From an uncultured Lachnospiraceae bacterium (lineage in GTDB: Bacteria > Bacillota > Clostridia > Lachnospirales > Lachnospiraceae): 64,000 nucleotides of DNA. Under the pieces are notes generated by a model. It was not told the origin of the DNA. It did no database searches and saw only the letters and a program-made list of their open reading frames with translations. The stretch covers positions 22,703-86,702 of the forward strand of contig CAMFDJ010000010.1 in the NCBI GenBank assembly GCA_945949085.1, written 5' to 3'. A program made the position numbers and the translations under genes. Each line of letters starts with the position of its first letter. Within the stretch, counting starts at the first letter, position 1. This document shows positions 11,247 through 22,261 of the stretch, piece after piece.

Positions 11247-11421
11247 ATTTTCACATTCCTCCTGTTCCACTCCTCTTTCAGACATTTTGTCTGATACTAC
11301 TTTATCACACCTCGATCAAAAATGTACACTAGCCAAAAAGTTAGTATTTTGATTTCTTTTTCATTTTTTTACACTTGCTCAGTTAAAAGTTTAGTCATAT
11401 ATGCAGTCTTATATGCAACAA

Positions 11422-11467
11422 AAAAATCCTGTCCACAGCCTTATGTATGGCCACGGAAAGGATTTTT
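11422..11467 (-). terminator. Hairpin terminator after the MalT/LuxR-type regulator
   Basis: AAAAATCCT ... AGGATTTTT inverted repeat just downstream of the stop codon on the minus strand. Confidence 0.65.
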
Positions 11468-11475
11468 GTCTTCCT

Positions 11476-13971
11476 CTACAATAATCCCAGCTTTCTCGCT
11501 TCGGTTACCGCTTCGGTTTTGTTCTTTACATTTAATTTTCTGTATATCTGATTGATATGGTATTTTACATTTGACTGGGAAAGCCCAAGTTCCTCCATGA
11601 TCACGGATTGCTTTGCACCCTGTTCCAGGTACTTTAGGATTCTCCTCGCATTCTCACACAGCGTAACCTCTTCCTGTCCTTCTTTCAGATAACCGGGATA
11701 ATCATGTGTCATTGCCTCAGTTTCTTTCATCAGTTCCTTCAGGAAGTTCTTCTCCCCCTTCGTGTACGTTCGTTTTCCGTCTCCCGCGTCCGTCCCCCAT
11801 GTGGTCTCCCGAAGCATCTTGATCGCGCCGGCCCCTTCTTTGGAGATCAGCCGGATAAAATGATATTCATAAGCGAAGTCAAGCACCTCGCCGAACGTAT
11901 CATCCCAATTTCTCTTGCCGCCGCGATATAAAATCATCGCCTGGAGGAGCTTTACTTCCATCCCCATGTACTTTCGTCCTGCTACCTCTGTATAATACGC
12001 AAGCTTCATAAGCAGGTTGTAGGCCAGTTGATTCTTGCCGGTCAAAAGATATACTCTTGCCTTGGTCAGATAATGAAATCTGTCATAGACATCAAAGTAC
12101 AGATCCTCATTCGGTGCCTGTGAAAGCCAACTGTTTACCGTCTTTGTATCCTCTTGATACAGGGCAATACGCGCAAGGAAAGTCTTTGCATTCGCAATCA
12201 CCTTGTCATTCTCCTGCGCCGTGGCCTTACTCAAAAAGTTTTCCATGATCTCTTTTGCCACATCCGCCTGCCCCTTGCACACATGAAGCCATGCAAGGAT
12301 GCCGTCCGCCACAAAGGCAAGCTCGATATCGCCTATCGATTCCGCCTGCATTTTACCTCTGGCCACACAGCTTGCGATCTCAAAGTCATCTCCTGCCTTT
12401 TTCAGGAAGCTCTCTGCCAAACCCAGACTCACCATGGCTCTCCCCTGCTTTCCAAAGACAACCTCAAGCACTTTCCCGATAGAGCCGGCAATTTCCCTGT
12501 CTTTTTTCGTCAGTTCCGTAAGATCCTTTCCTCCGTCTAAGATGCTTGGCAGATTCGATGTGATGGTAAATTCAGTCAGCGCTACTTCCCGTTTTCCCAA
12601 AAGCGTATTTGCATTTTTCAACAGCTCCATAATACCGACATCATTTCTGTGCAAAAGCGCAATATCCAGATACAGAAGTCTGCTTTTGATATCTTTTTTC
12701 TTATTCCCTTTTTGGTTCCTGCAATACGCTTTTAATGCCTCATACCATTTTTCACTTTCCTCGGGATTGAGCAGAAGAGCCTGCAGCATGCACATACCCT
12801 CCATCAGATACGGGCTTTCCAACACCTCTTCCTCCGAAAGCTCCAGATAGTATTTCCTAAGTTCATAAAAGTAAGCCTTGCCCGGAGCCGTTCTGGCATT
12901 ATCCTCTAAAAGATCAATGATTCTGTCCTTTGCACTGGCCGTCTCAAACATCTGCAAGGCCTTTACCGGCTGCTGATTCATTCGGTAATACATGCCGGCG
13001 TTGATATAGAGATTTCTGATCCGTTCTTTTTTGTATTTCCTGTGCAGGCGCATATGCAGAGCCATTCGCATCCCCGGATGAATTGCATAGCAAAATCCGC
13101 CGTCTTTGCCGAGTGATACTTTCAAAAAGTTGCCTTTCCAGCGCATCTGCTCCAAAAGCCTGTCCGCATCCGTTCTGCCCGTAATATATTTTGCCATCTC
13201 TCCGGTAAAATCATTTACAATACAGATCTCCGTCAGAAATTCCAGTATATCCACTTCCCAAAGGTCAAAAACATGATATTCCAGATACTGGCTGCATTTC
13301 ATCTCCACTTCTGTGGAATATGCTTCAAATTCCTGTTTGCTAAGGATACGCGGGATTCCGTCCGTGCTTTCCCTATAGCAGATGGCAGACAATGCCCAGA
13401 CAAACGGGTAACCGCCTATTCTTTGCAGCGTAATCTCCTTCTGCTGCGCATCAAACAACATCTGTGTCTTTTCCATATATTTTTCCGCATCTTCTCTCGA
13501 AAACAGAAGCTTACTCTCATCAATGACATTCATTTCACAGCGCAGACGAACCTCGAGAAGCCACGGCGGAATGGGGCTCCTTCCAACAAGGATCAACCAG
13601 ACATCTTCCCGTTCCATCAAGTTCACAATGCATGTCTTCAAGCTTTCATAACGATCAAAGGGCAGCTCATGAAAATTTTCAATCACAACAATTTTTCTCT
13701 TGTCCGAAACCGGTTCAAACGCAAGCTCCTGCTCTGTCATCACTGCGGCATCTAATTCGTAATACTTTCTTTTGGCAAAAAAGTGTTGCACCAGCATCGT
13801 CTTACCGGTCCCGGTCACACCATAAATGTAGGTTGTGACCGCATCAGCCTCTCCCAGCTTCATCAGCTGGATTGCCGGTCGTATGCGCAGATAAGGCATC
13901 CCTGCATTCTTTTCTATATTTTTTTCCGGATCCTTTTCCGGATCCTTTTCATTTTCTATCATAGAAATCAT
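11476..13971 (-). CDS. MalT-like LuxR-family transcriptional regulator (ATPase domain, TPR-like middle, LuxR HTH)
   Basis: Walker A-like YGVTGTGKTMLVQHF, C-terminal GLSQSNVKYHINQIYRKLNVKNKTEAVTEARKLGLL. Confidence 0.9.
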   Translation of the reverse strand: MISMIENEKDPEKDPEKNIEKNAGMPYLRIRPAIQLMKLGEADAVTTYIYGVTGTGKTMLVQHFFAKRKYYELDAAVMTEQELAFEPVSDKRKIVVIENFHELPFDRYESLKTCIVNLMEREDVWLILVGRSPIPPWLLEVRLRCEMNVIDESKLLFSREDAEKYMEKTQMLFDAQQKEITLQRIGGYPFVWALSAICYRESTDGIPRILSKQEFEAYSTEVEMKCSQYLEYHVFDLWEVDILEFLTEICIVNDFTGEMAKYITGRTDADRLLEQMRWKGNFLKVSLGKDGGFCYAIHPGMRMALHMRLHRKYKKERIRNLYINAGMYYRMNQQPVKALQMFETASAKDRIIDLLEDNARTAPGKAYFYELRKYYLELSEEEVLESPYLMEGMCMLQALLLNPEESEKWYEALKAYCRNQKGNKKKDIKSRLLYLDIALLHRNDVGIMELLKNANTLLGKREVALTEFTITSNLPSILDGGKDLTELTKKDREIAGSIGKVLEVVFGKQGRAMVSLGLAESFLKKAGDDFEIASCVARGKMQAESIGDIELAFVADGILAWLHVCKGQADVAKEIMENFLSKATAQENDKVIANAKTFLARIALYQEDTKTVNSWLSQAPNEDLYFDVYDRFHYLTKARVYLLTGKNQLAYNLLMKLAYYTEVAGRKYMGMEVKLLQAMILYRGGKRNWDDTFGEVLDFAYEYHFIRLISKEGAGAIKMLRETTWGTDAGDGKRTYTKGEKNFLKELMKETEAMTHDYPGYLKEGQEEVTLCENARRILKYLEQGAKQSVIMEELGLSQSNVKYHINQIYRKLNVKNKTEAVTEARKLGLL

Positions 13972-14094
13972 CGCTCACTTTCCTTGTATACAATCGCATC
14001 GGCTTTCTTTCATCCAAGCAGGCATAAGATACCCGATATACTTTTGATGCAAACTGTGTTACAGTGATAAGAGAAAAAACAAAAACCGAGAAAT

Positions 14095-15087
14095 GTGGGG
14101 TGTTTTTTGATGGAAACAACAAACAAAAACAGCGGACAGATCTATGTCAAGCAAGATCTGCACGAGGATAAGCAACACGGCAGTCTGAATTATCCGGTAG
14201 CATTTTACCATATCGATCTGCGCAATATGTATCTGGGAATCGTGCGCTGGCACTGGCATGAAGAAATGGAATTTATGTATGTGACAAGAGGATCAGCCAA
14301 ATTTCTGATCCAGGACAAATGCTATGTCCTGAAAAAAGGAGAATGCGTCATGGTAAACCGTAATACCATGCATGCCGTCCAGCCGGTGGGCGGCTGCGAA
14401 TGTGAGTATGAAACAATTGTATTCCATCCTAATTTCGTCTTTGGTTATGAACACTCTTATCTTTCTTCCCATTATATGCTGCCACTCCTGCAAAACCCGG
14501 GTATGCGCGGATTATTTCTGTCCCCGGAAAAAGAGACCGATAAACAGCTTCTGGCAATCCTTGTCAAAATCATAGAAGTCAATAAGGAGAAGCCTTACGC
14601 CTATGAGCTCAAGACAAAGGGTATGCTCGTTCATATCTGGCTATTGCTTTTGGAGCGAATGGCAACAGATCACACAACAGACAACATGGTCGTTCATAAT
14701 CCGCAGTCATCTATAGATGAAAAACGCGTCAAGCTTGCAATCAATTATATCGCCAAGCACTATGCACAGCCCATCACACTGGATGATATCGCCGGCTCCA
14801 TCCATATCAGTAAAAGCGAATGTTGCAGATGTTTTAAGAGATGTGTACAGGTCACACCTTTTGAATATCTTCTGAAATATCGCATTTATACTGCGATCGA
14901 CCTGTTGCAGAACAACGAAGAAGAGTATTCCATCTCCGAAATTGCCATGCGGACAGGCTTCAATTCCAGCAGTTACTTTAATAAGATTTTCAAAAAATAT
15001 ATGGAGTGTACGCCATCTGCCTACAAAAAGCAGATGGCCATGGGCATTACTGCCCCGATCATACCCACCCATATCGATATGATGTAA
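14095..15087 (+). CDS. AraC-family transcriptional regulator with N-terminal cupin domain
   Basis: WHWHEEMEFMYV...RNTMHAVQP cupin; two HTH motifs, ISEIAMRTGFNSSSYFNKIFKKYMECTPSAYKK. Confidence 0.93.
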   Translation: MGCFLMETTNKNSGQIYVKQDLHEDKQHGSLNYPVAFYHIDLRNMYLGIVRWHWHEEMEFMYVTRGSAKFLIQDKCYVLKKGECVMVNRNTMHAVQPVGGCECEYETIVFHPNFVFGYEHSYLSSHYMLPLLQNPGMRGLFLSPEKETDKQLLAILVKIIEVNKEKPYAYELKTKGMLVHIWLLLLERMATDHTTDNMVVHNPQSSIDEKRVKLAINYIAKHYAQPITLDDIAGSIHISKSECCRCFKRCVQVTPFEYLLKYRIYTAIDLLQNNEEEYSISEIAMRTGFNSSSYFNKIFKKYMECTPSAYKKQMAMGITAPIIPTHIDMM

Positions 15088-15095
15088 TCTGTATG

Positions 15096-15869
15096 CTACT
15101 GATTCAGATCATTGATCGTTTCCGTCAGTTTGCCAAGTGTTTCCTTGATCTCTTCGCTTGCGGCAGACATATTGATGGCAAGACCCTGCACTTCCTTTGC
15201 CACCACGGCAAAGCCCTTACCGGCTTCTCCCGCACGTGCGGCTTCAATACTGGCATTGAGTGCAAGGATTTTTTGTCTGTTTCCAAAACCTTCAATACGC
15301 TTGGTGACTGCATTGACCGTCTCAATCTGTTCGGACGCTGCCGCAATGCCGGTCTGCAATTTTCCGATAATATTTGTGTTATTACTGGCCATATAGCTGG
15401 CACGAACAAACATATTGATCACTTCACCGAGCAAATGTGCGGAAGCCTCTATCTCCTCCTGCGTCTTTACCGGCACCTCACGAAGCGCCTCACAGTATTC
15501 GTCAGGATTCAATCCCAGCTCGAGTGCTTTCTGCCGGAAAGCTTCTTCATCCGGCGTTTCCGAAAGTACCTGTCCTCCGATCACACTGCCTAAAACAGTT
15601 CCGTCATCTAATGTAATCGGAATACCAAAATCCATCAGACCTGCGTGACAGAAATAAACGCCTTTTCCTTCTCTGTCACATTTCTCGCATCTGCGCTTCC
15701 CCTCCATGCTGCCTCTCGTCAGATCGATGCAGAATCTTGTGAAATTATAGCATTCACTGATATACTCTCCATCCTCTCCTACCGCTACGGTAGCAAGCCC
15801 TGTCGCAAGCGCCCAGTTCTTCATAATTTCCTCAAACTGCTCCATGTCGCAAAAATCCTGAATTCTCAT
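15096..15869 (-). CDS. Soluble PocR-domain protein with minimal MCP signalling hairpin
   Basis: CxxCD-containing PocR-like region (RRCEKCDREGKGVYFCHAGLMDFGIPI) followed by [31 protein letters not shown]. Confidence 0.88.
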   Translation of the reverse strand: MRIQDFCDMEQFEEIMKNWALATGLATVAVGEDGEYISECYNFTRFCIDLTRGSMEGKRRCEKCDREGKGVYFCHAGLMDFGIPITLDDGTVLGSVIGGQVLSETPDEEAFRQKALELGLNPDEYCEALREVPVKTQEEIEASAHLLGEVINMFVRASYMASNNTNIIGKLQTGIAAASEQIETVNAVTKRIEGFGNRQKILALNASIEAARAGEAGKGFAVVAKEVQGLAINMSAASEEIKETLGKLTETINDLNQ

Positions 15870-15932
15870 GTCTCTTCTTCCTTTCGTTATTTTATTCTGT
15901 TTTATCCTGTTATCATCTGCTCTTCAGACTTC

Positions 15933-17642
15933 CTATGACAAACGAAAAGTCTGCATGGTGCCGGAGAGCTGTTGTGCGATCTCCCGAAGCTGCTGTGCAC
16001 TCTGCTCCAGTTGTGCAAACGTATCTGCCACCTCTGTGGTCTGTGCCTGCGTCTCCTGTGTGCTCGCCGCATTCTGCTGTGCAATCTCCGTCAGATTTTC
16101 AACCGTTCTCACGATTTCATTTCTGGAATCTTCCAGCTGAACCGTGGTACTTTCTATCTGTTCAATACTCTTTAACGAGATATTGATACCACCCATGACC
16201 TCTCCCACAATAGATTCCGTCTCGATCATATTGCGGCTCTGATTATCCACAATCCGGCGCATACGCTGCATAGCGTCGACCGCCACCTGAGAATCATGCA
16301 TCAATTCCCTGGTAATCTCTTCTATCGTATGGCTGGATTCATTTGACTGCTCTGCCAGCTTCTGGATCTGCTGTGCAACCACTGCAAAGCCCCTTCCGCT
16401 TTCTCCCGCTCTCGCTGCCTCGATACTGGCATTCAGTGAGAGGAGATTGGTTTCCTCTGCAATTGCAGCAATGATCTCTGTCGCCTCCTGAATCTTTTTC
16501 ACCGATTCGTTGGTCTGATTTGTCTGACGTGTGACTGCCTCAATGGCCTGTTCCACATCACGGCTCGTCTCCATGAGCTGTCTGATGGTGCCTGCCGCCT
16601 GCTGACTGGACCTGCGCATCACATCTGCATTTGCACCCAGCGATGCCACCTCGCGGCTTGTCATACTGATCTGTTCTCCCATCATCAGTACATGGTCTGA
16701 TGCTTCCTGCGTGCTGACCGCCTGCTCCTGTGTCGTCTCCGTAATGCTGCCGACCGCCTGCTCCACCTGCTGCATGATCTGATTGGTATCCCTGGCTGTC
16801 GTGCCGAGCAGCGCAGAGGTCTGCGAAAGCTGTCCAGCATTCTGTGCAATCTGGCTGATCACATTTGTCAGTTCATCCCGAAGTGATACAATCGCTACGG
16901 ACAGATCGGCAATCTCATCATTCCGTTTTAACAGAGCGGGCGCAATTTCCACATTCAGCTGTCCCGTGGCAACTGTCTCCACAGCATGGATACTTTTTTG
17001 CAGTGCACCTGTCACAGAACCCGCCATAAAAAATGCCAGTCCCAGACAAACCAGCGTGATCAGCAATACTGCAATCACTACCAGATAAAGAATTCTGTTG
17101 ATGGCCGCATCCTTTGCCGCCTTATCCGTACCGACAAACAGCATACCAACCGCATCTGAACTGTCCCCCTTTTGAAAGACAGGTACATAATAACCATAAC
17201 ACAACGTACCGTCCAGTGATACACTGCGGCTGAAATATTCCTCTCCGCCCTTCAGAACCTTTTCCACTATCACATCTCCCGCCGGAGAGCCGAGAATCCT
17301 GTTGCCGCCTGCATCCAGAGCAGAAGTCATGATCCGGCGCGTGCCATAGAAAAATGTGACGTCCATGCCGGACTCCTGTTTGATACTGTCCACCAGAGTC
17401 TCTGATTTTGAGATATTGTAGCTTCCCTTCCAGACATCACCATTCTCTGTCTCCAGATACTCTCCCGAATTTTGGTTGTAGGCAGCAAGCGCAGCCGCAG
17501 CCGTCCCCCGCAGAGAATCCCGGATTTCGTTGACCATCGAGCTCTTTACTCTCGTCATGGTAATGATAATGACAACCAGACCCAGTAAAAGAATGGGAAG
17601 GATCGTCGTAAATAAAAATTTCTTTTTTAGACTGATTTTCAT
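15933..17642 (-). CDS. Methyl-accepting chemotaxis protein (extracytoplasmic Cache-like sensor, HAMP, MCP signalling domain)
   Basis: N-terminal TM, single Cache-like region, second [40 protein letters not shown]. Confidence 0.92.
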   Translation of the reverse strand: MKISLKKKFLFTTILPILLLGLVVIIITMTRVKSSMVNEIRDSLRGTAAAALAAYNQNSGEYLETENGDVWKGSYNISKSETLVDSIKQESGMDVTFFYGTRRIMTSALDAGGNRILGSPAGDVIVEKVLKGGEEYFSRSVSLDGTLCYGYYVPVFQKGDSSDAVGMLFVGTDKAAKDAAINRILYLVVIAVLLITLVCLGLAFFMAGSVTGALQKSIHAVETVATGQLNVEIAPALLKRNDEIADLSVAIVSLRDELTNVISQIAQNAGQLSQTSALLGTTARDTNQIMQQVEQAVGSITETTQEQAVSTQEASDHVLMMGEQISMTSREVASLGANADVMRRSSQQAAGTIRQLMETSRDVEQAIEAVTRQTNQTNESVKKIQEATEIIAAIAEETNLLSLNASIEAARAGESGRGFAVVAQQIQKLAEQSNESSHTIEEITRELMHDSQVAVDAMQRMRRIVDNQSRNMIETESIVGEVMGGINISLKSIEQIESTTVQLEDSRNEIVRTVENLTEIAQQNAASTQETQAQTTEVADTFAQLEQSAQQLREIAQQLSGTMQTFRLS

Positions 17643-17652
17643 TGCGCTCCCC

Positions 17653-18870
17653 CTATTCCACTACCGAAACGTTCTTGTAATACCAGTTGATTCCACCGGT
17701 GATCGTCGCATCATCCAGCGTACCTCCCGGTGAGCCGACGATAGTACCGTCATTTGTCTCCATCTCTCCGTCAAATACGTTAAAAGTGCCGGACAAGATT
17801 TTCTGTGTTGCCTCGTCCACTTTCTCCTGTGTACCTTCTTTACAAAACCTTGCCAAAGGTGTGACAGCCACCAGCCCTTCTGCCATACCTCCGTAATAAT
17901 TACTTCCGTCCCATGTACCGTCTATGACACTCTGCACAGCAGCGGTATAATAAGCACTCCAGTTCCAGATCACACTACACAGACAGCTGTCAGGTGTCTC
18001 CTTGCTCATATCCGAATTATATCCGATTCCGTATACACCCTTTGCCTGCGCCATAGTCTGCGGATAAGGGGTATCGCAATGCTGTGCCATCACATCGCAC
18101 CCCATATCCAAAAGCTGCCCGGAAGCTGCCTCCTCCGCCTCGGGGTCGTACCAGCTGTTTGTCACCTTTACATAAATCTTTGCCTCGGGATTGACTTCAT
18201 AGACCCCAATGGCAAAAGCATCGATACCACCTGTCACCTCGGAGTTCGTCGTGTCCTGCGCTGCCACATAACCGATCTTATTCGTCGTCGTGTTCATACC
18301 TGCAACAAGCCCACTGATGTAACGGGCCTGATAAATCCGTCCAAAATAATTATTGAAGTTTTTCCCGTTGCTCTTATACCCTGTTCCATGGGAAAAATAG
18401 ATATCGGGATATTTCTCTGCCATTTCCTCCGTAGGATCCATGTAACCCCAGCTTGTAGTGAAAATGATATTACAGCCTTCTGCAACACACTCCTCAATTG
18501 CCTGCCGGATCGCATCCGAATCCGAATCGTCCACATTAATCTTCCGCACAATCTGATCATCTGATAATCCCAGATTGTCCTGCATTCCCTGAATGCCAAG
18601 GTCATGCGTATATGTGTATCCGCTTCCCTCTGCCGGGTCCGTGATGTGCAGTACACCCACCTTAATGTCCTCTTTGGCAATCCCCTTGCCACTGCTCTGC
18701 TGCCCGGTCTCCTTGGCATCGCCTGCTTCCGTCGCAGCCTGACCGGATACAACCGCCTGATCGTAGCCCTCATTCGTCGCCAGATCGTCAATCGTATTCC
18801 CCGCGCCGCATCCGCCAAGGAGTAATCCGCCAAGCAAAATCGCCAGCAGTCCCAGTTTTCCTTTTATCAT
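17653..18870 (-). CDS. BMP family (PnrA-like) substrate-binding lipoprotein
   Basis: Lipobox [31 protein letters not shown]...[31 protein letters not shown] typical of BMP proteins. Confidence 0.9.
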   Translation of the reverse strand: MIKGKLGLLAILLGGLLLGGCGAGNTIDDLATNEGYDQAVVSGQAATEAGDAKETGQQSSGKGIAKEDIKVGVLHITDPAEGSGYTYTHDLGIQGMQDNLGLSDDQIVRKINVDDSDSDAIRQAIEECVAEGCNIIFTTSWGYMDPTEEMAEKYPDIYFSHGTGYKSNGKNFNNYFGRIYQARYISGLVAGMNTTTNKIGYVAAQDTTNSEVTGGIDAFAIGVYEVNPEAKIYVKVTNSWYDPEAEEAASGQLLDMGCDVMAQHCDTPYPQTMAQAKGVYGIGYNSDMSKETPDSCLCSVIWNWSAYYTAAVQSVIDGTWDGSNYYGGMAEGLVAVTPLARFCKEGTQEKVDEATQKILSGTFNVFDGEMETNDGTIVGSPGGTLDDATITGGINWYYKNVSVVE

Positions 18871-18903
18871 ATGTTTTCGCTCCCTTCTATTCGCCTACTT
18901 CTC

Positions 18904-20574
18904 TCAGGATAATAGATTTCTGATATTCGCCGCTGCCTTCTTCCGTGTAAAGTTTCCAAAAATACTGCACAACAGCAACATAAGCAGCAGGAAGAAAATG
19001 TGCATGACAACACTGCCTTCCTTTGTCGGTACATACATCAAATAAGCGAGTATGCAAAAAACCATTCCGGATAAAATGGAAAATGCCATATGAAAGAATA
19101 CATTGATATTCCCTCTCATAGCCGCTGATTCATTCTCCCAGACCAGTTTCGGATATTCACTGTCAAGCCATATGCCAAGCCCTGTCACCCAAAAACAGCA
19201 TAAAAAAGAGACAACCAGCATGTAGACCGTTTTCACGATGCCTGTTCTGAAATATATGCAGAGCATGCATACACATAAAAAACTGCTGCTGTAACCAAGT
19301 ACCATACTGACGGCACCCTTGATCATAATCTGCTTTTCATAGGAAACAGGGATATATTTCATAAAATCTATATGGGCACCCTCTCTGGTAAAGGAAGTGG
19401 AAGCCACCGCATTTGCCCCCGGTATCAATACCGACAACAAAAGAATACAGAGCAGAAAGATGATGTCGACGCCGCCCCTCTGCTGTTCATAAAACTGCCT
19501 GTACTTAAGAAGTGTCTCGGTTCCTCCCTTCCACAAAAGAATACCCGCCGTTACAACCGGCCAGACATAGGTCATCATCATGCAATTTGTCACATAGGCT
19601 CCCGTCCGCGTCAGGGTTTTCATTTCCTTATAAAAAAAGGATATCTCCACGCGTCGCATTCTGCAGGCCTTCACAAATGTCTTCGATGACATTTTTCTCC
19701 TCTTGTTCCCTATGCTTGCCATTCTGTGTACGCCCGGCAGATAAAGTCTCGATGCAAGAGCCAAAAAACCAAGCGCAATCCCTATATTAACCAAAAGATA
19801 TCCGATAAGCGTCACAGGGTTATGCTGCGCAATTGCCTGTGCAAGCAATCTGTCATGGAAGAACAATACATTCATTACATTCATAAACCGGTTCTGATGC
19901 CCTACCATACTACTGACAAAATTCTCAACCATCAGACCGTCGATTCCGCCAATCGCCCATGCCACAAACAAAAATAACACGCCGGAAAGTCCCCATACCA
20001 GAAAACTCACATCCTTAGGCGAACGGATCCGCCGCGTAGCAGCCATAAGCAAAGTGCTGATGATGCCACAGTATAAAAGCGGAAGAACAGGCAATGTAAA
20101 AGTACCTATCACCGCTGTGACGATGCCGCTTACAGAGATACCTGCCGCAACAAAATACCCGATAAAAGCGGACAGTAAAATAGCAAATTCCATCATGCTC
20201 TCTGCCAGGTATGTCTGTAAAAGCTTTGCCGTTATGATTTCATGTATCTTTAGTGGCAGCGGCAGCAAATGCTCCAGATCCGAAGAAAAATAAAACGTAG
20301 ACAAAACCACCTGAAACCCAAATATCAGTGCAAACACTGCCATGAAATGCATGACAAACAATAATCCCTGTTCATTTCCACCCGCCTCAATGAGTGCCTG
20401 CGTCATTAGGCACGTCAGAATCCCGACGATCAAACAGCACGGAATTATGATACAGGCTATCGCCAAAGCGCCAAAACACTGATACATCCTGCTCTTTCTC
20501 TTCTGCGCAGGTTTTCCCATCTCCTGATTAAAGAGCAGCGCCTTTGTCAGCATCAGAATTTTTTTCATGATCAT
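18904..20574 (-). CDS. ABC transporter permease (ABC exporter-type, multi-TM)
   Basis: Multi-TM, directly downstream of the ABC ATPase gene; LEHLLPLPLKIHEIITAKLLQTYL. Confidence 0.8.
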   Translation of the reverse strand: MIMKKILMLTKALLFNQEMGKPAQKRKSRMYQCFGALAIACIIIPCCLIVGILTCLMTQALIEAGGNEQGLLFVMHFMAVFALIFGFQVVLSTFYFSSDLEHLLPLPLKIHEIITAKLLQTYLAESMMEFAILLSAFIGYFVAAGISVSGIVTAVIGTFTLPVLPLLYCGIISTLLMAATRRIRSPKDVSFLVWGLSGVLFLFVAWAIGGIDGLMVENFVSSMVGHQNRFMNVMNVLFFHDRLLAQAIAQHNPVTLIGYLLVNIGIALGFLALASRLYLPGVHRMASIGNKRRKMSSKTFVKACRMRRVEISFFYKEMKTLTRTGAYVTNCMMMTYVWPVVTAGILLWKGGTETLLKYRQFYEQQRGGVDIIFLLCILLLSVLIPGANAVASTSFTREGAHIDFMKYIPVSYEKQIMIKGAVSMVLGYSSSFLCVCMLCIYFRTGIVKTVYMLVVSFLCCFWVTGLGIWLDSEYPKLVWENESAAMRGNINVFFHMAFSILSGMVFCILAYLMYVPTKEGSVVMHIFFLLLMLLLCSIFGNFTRKKAAANIRNLLS

Positions 20575-20590
20575 GCTTCCTTTCTGCTTT

Positions 20591-21334
20591 CTACGCTTCC
20601 TCGTTTATCAGCATAAAAATTTCTTCCAGCGAACGCTCCGGATAACTTTGCATCAGCGCCTCAAGCGTCCCGCCATATACCAATTGTCCCTTTCGGACCA
20701 TCAGTATCCTGTCACAAAGCTGCTCGGCCACCTCAAGAACATGCGTGGAAAAGAAAACACAATTTCCTTCCTCTGCATGTTTACGCATTCTCTTCTTCAG
20801 TGCAAATGCCGCGCCCGGATCCAGTCCTGTCATTGGTTCATCCAATATCCATACAGGCGGATTATGCACAAGCGCTGACACAACCATCATCTTCTGTCTC
20901 ATGCCATGGGAGTACTCGCTCATCGGTCTGTCCAGAACCTGTTTCACCTCAAAATCTTCTGTCAGCTCCTCAATTCGCTCCATCCGCTCTTCTTTGGAAA
21001 TCCCATAAATATCAGCCATCAGATTGATAAATTCAAGCCCGGTCAGCCTCAGGAAAATGTCCGGATTATCTGCGATATATCCGATAGACCGCTTTGCGGC
21101 AAGCGGCTCCCGGGCAATGTCCCTGCCGCATATTGTAATCTTTCCCTCTGTTGCATTCAGAATCCCCGTCAACATCTTGATCATTGTTGTCTTACCGGCT
21201 CCGTTCTGTCCGACAAATCCGACGATCTCTCCCGCACGAACGCAAAAATCCATGTGATCTACTGCCAAAAAACTGTCGCCGAACACTTTTGTCACATGCT
21301 CCGCACAAATCAGTTCTGCCTTTTCGCTTTCCAC
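20591..21334 (-). CDS. ABC transporter ATP-binding protein
   Basis: Walker A GQNGAGKTT, signature YSHGMRQKM, Walker B VWILDEP. Confidence 0.95.
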   Translation of the reverse strand: MESEKAELICAEHVTKVFGDSFLAVDHMDFCVRAGEIVGFVGQNGAGKTTMIKMLTGILNATEGKITICGRDIAREPLAAKRSIGYIADNPDIFLRLTGLEFINLMADIYGISKEERMERIEELTEDFEVKQVLDRPMSEYSHGMRQKMMVVSALVHNPPVWILDEPMTGLDPGAAFALKKRMRKHAEEGNCVFFSTHVLEVAEQLCDRILMVRKGQLVYGGTLEALMQSYPERSLEEIFMLINEEA

Positions 21335-21340
21335 TTATTC

Positions 21341-22261
21341 TCATCCTTCCCAGTTTACCACCCGCTGCATATCCGCAGGAGGTGAAACAGTAAATTCCAT
21401 TCTCTCCCATGTAATGGGATGTGTAAATGCAAGTCTGTAGGAGTGAAGCGCCTGTCGGCCGATCCATTCCATATCAGGATTGTACAGATAATCGCCGATC
21501 AGCGGATGACCGATATACTGCATATGGACACGAATCTGATGCGTCCTGCCGGTCTCCAACTCCAGCGAAACAAGACTATGGCCGTTTTGCTGCTTCAAAA
21601 CCCGGTAATGCGTCACAGCGCGTTCCCCATTTTCGAAATCTACTTCTCGTTCAATGATGGAACCCGGTTTTCTGGAAAGCGGCGCATCAATTGTTCCCTG
21701 CGCCGGACTAACCTCTCCTCTGACAATTGCCAGATATTCCCGCCGGATCTCCGGAAGATCAGGATTGCCTCCCGACTTTGCCGCTGCCATGCTGCCTAAG
21801 ATTCCCGCACTGACACTATGTTTGGCTACGATTGTGAGCCCCGACGTGTCCCGGTCCAGCCGGTTGATACATCGATAGACAAATGGCTTGCCCTGCTGCT
21901 TATAATAATAAGCAAGTGCATTTGCAAGCGTATTTTCATATTGGTGCATGGAAGTATGGATCGGCATACCTGCCGCCTTATTCAAAACGATAAGGTCTTC
22001 ATCTTCATATATAATATTGATCGGATGCTGCACAGGCGGAATATGTGCGGAAACCTGCGTCTCCACAATCCGAACCTCCAGCAGATCACCCGGCTTTACA
22101 CGCACATTCTGAAATACCGGTTCGCCGTTCAGCCAAATGCTGTCCGCACGTTTTTTCAAGTCGATCAGGTTCTGCGCCGAATAATGTCTGTTTCGCAGAT
22201 AGCGGCTGATCAGAACCCCGTCAGCCGCCTCTTCGATTCTATATGTAATATTCCTGTTCAT
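21341..22261 (-). CDS. RluA family pseudouridine synthase
   Basis: RCINRLDRDTSGLTIVAKH (catalytic RLDxxTSG), ETGRTHQIRVHMQYIGHPLIGD. Confidence 0.95.
   Translation of the reverse strand: MNRNITYRIEEAADGVLISRYLRNRHYSAQNLIDLKKRADSIWLNGEPVFQNVRVKPGDLLEVRIVETQVSAHIPPVQHPINIIYEDEDLIVLNKAAGMPIHTSMHQYENTLANALAYYYKQQGKPFVYRCINRLDRDTSGLTIVAKHSVSAGILGSMAAAKSGGNPDLPEIRREYLAIVRGEVSPAQGTIDAPLSRKPGSIIEREVDFENGERAVTHYRVLKQQNGHSLVSLELETGRTHQIRVHMQYIGHPLIGDYLYNPDMEWIGRQALHSYRLAFTHPITWERMEFTVSPPADMQRVVNWEG

Noticed and set aside
18294-18833. 179-aa minus-strand ORF inside the BMP gene
   Set aside because: Out-of-frame overlap with a confidently identified BMP lipoprotein.
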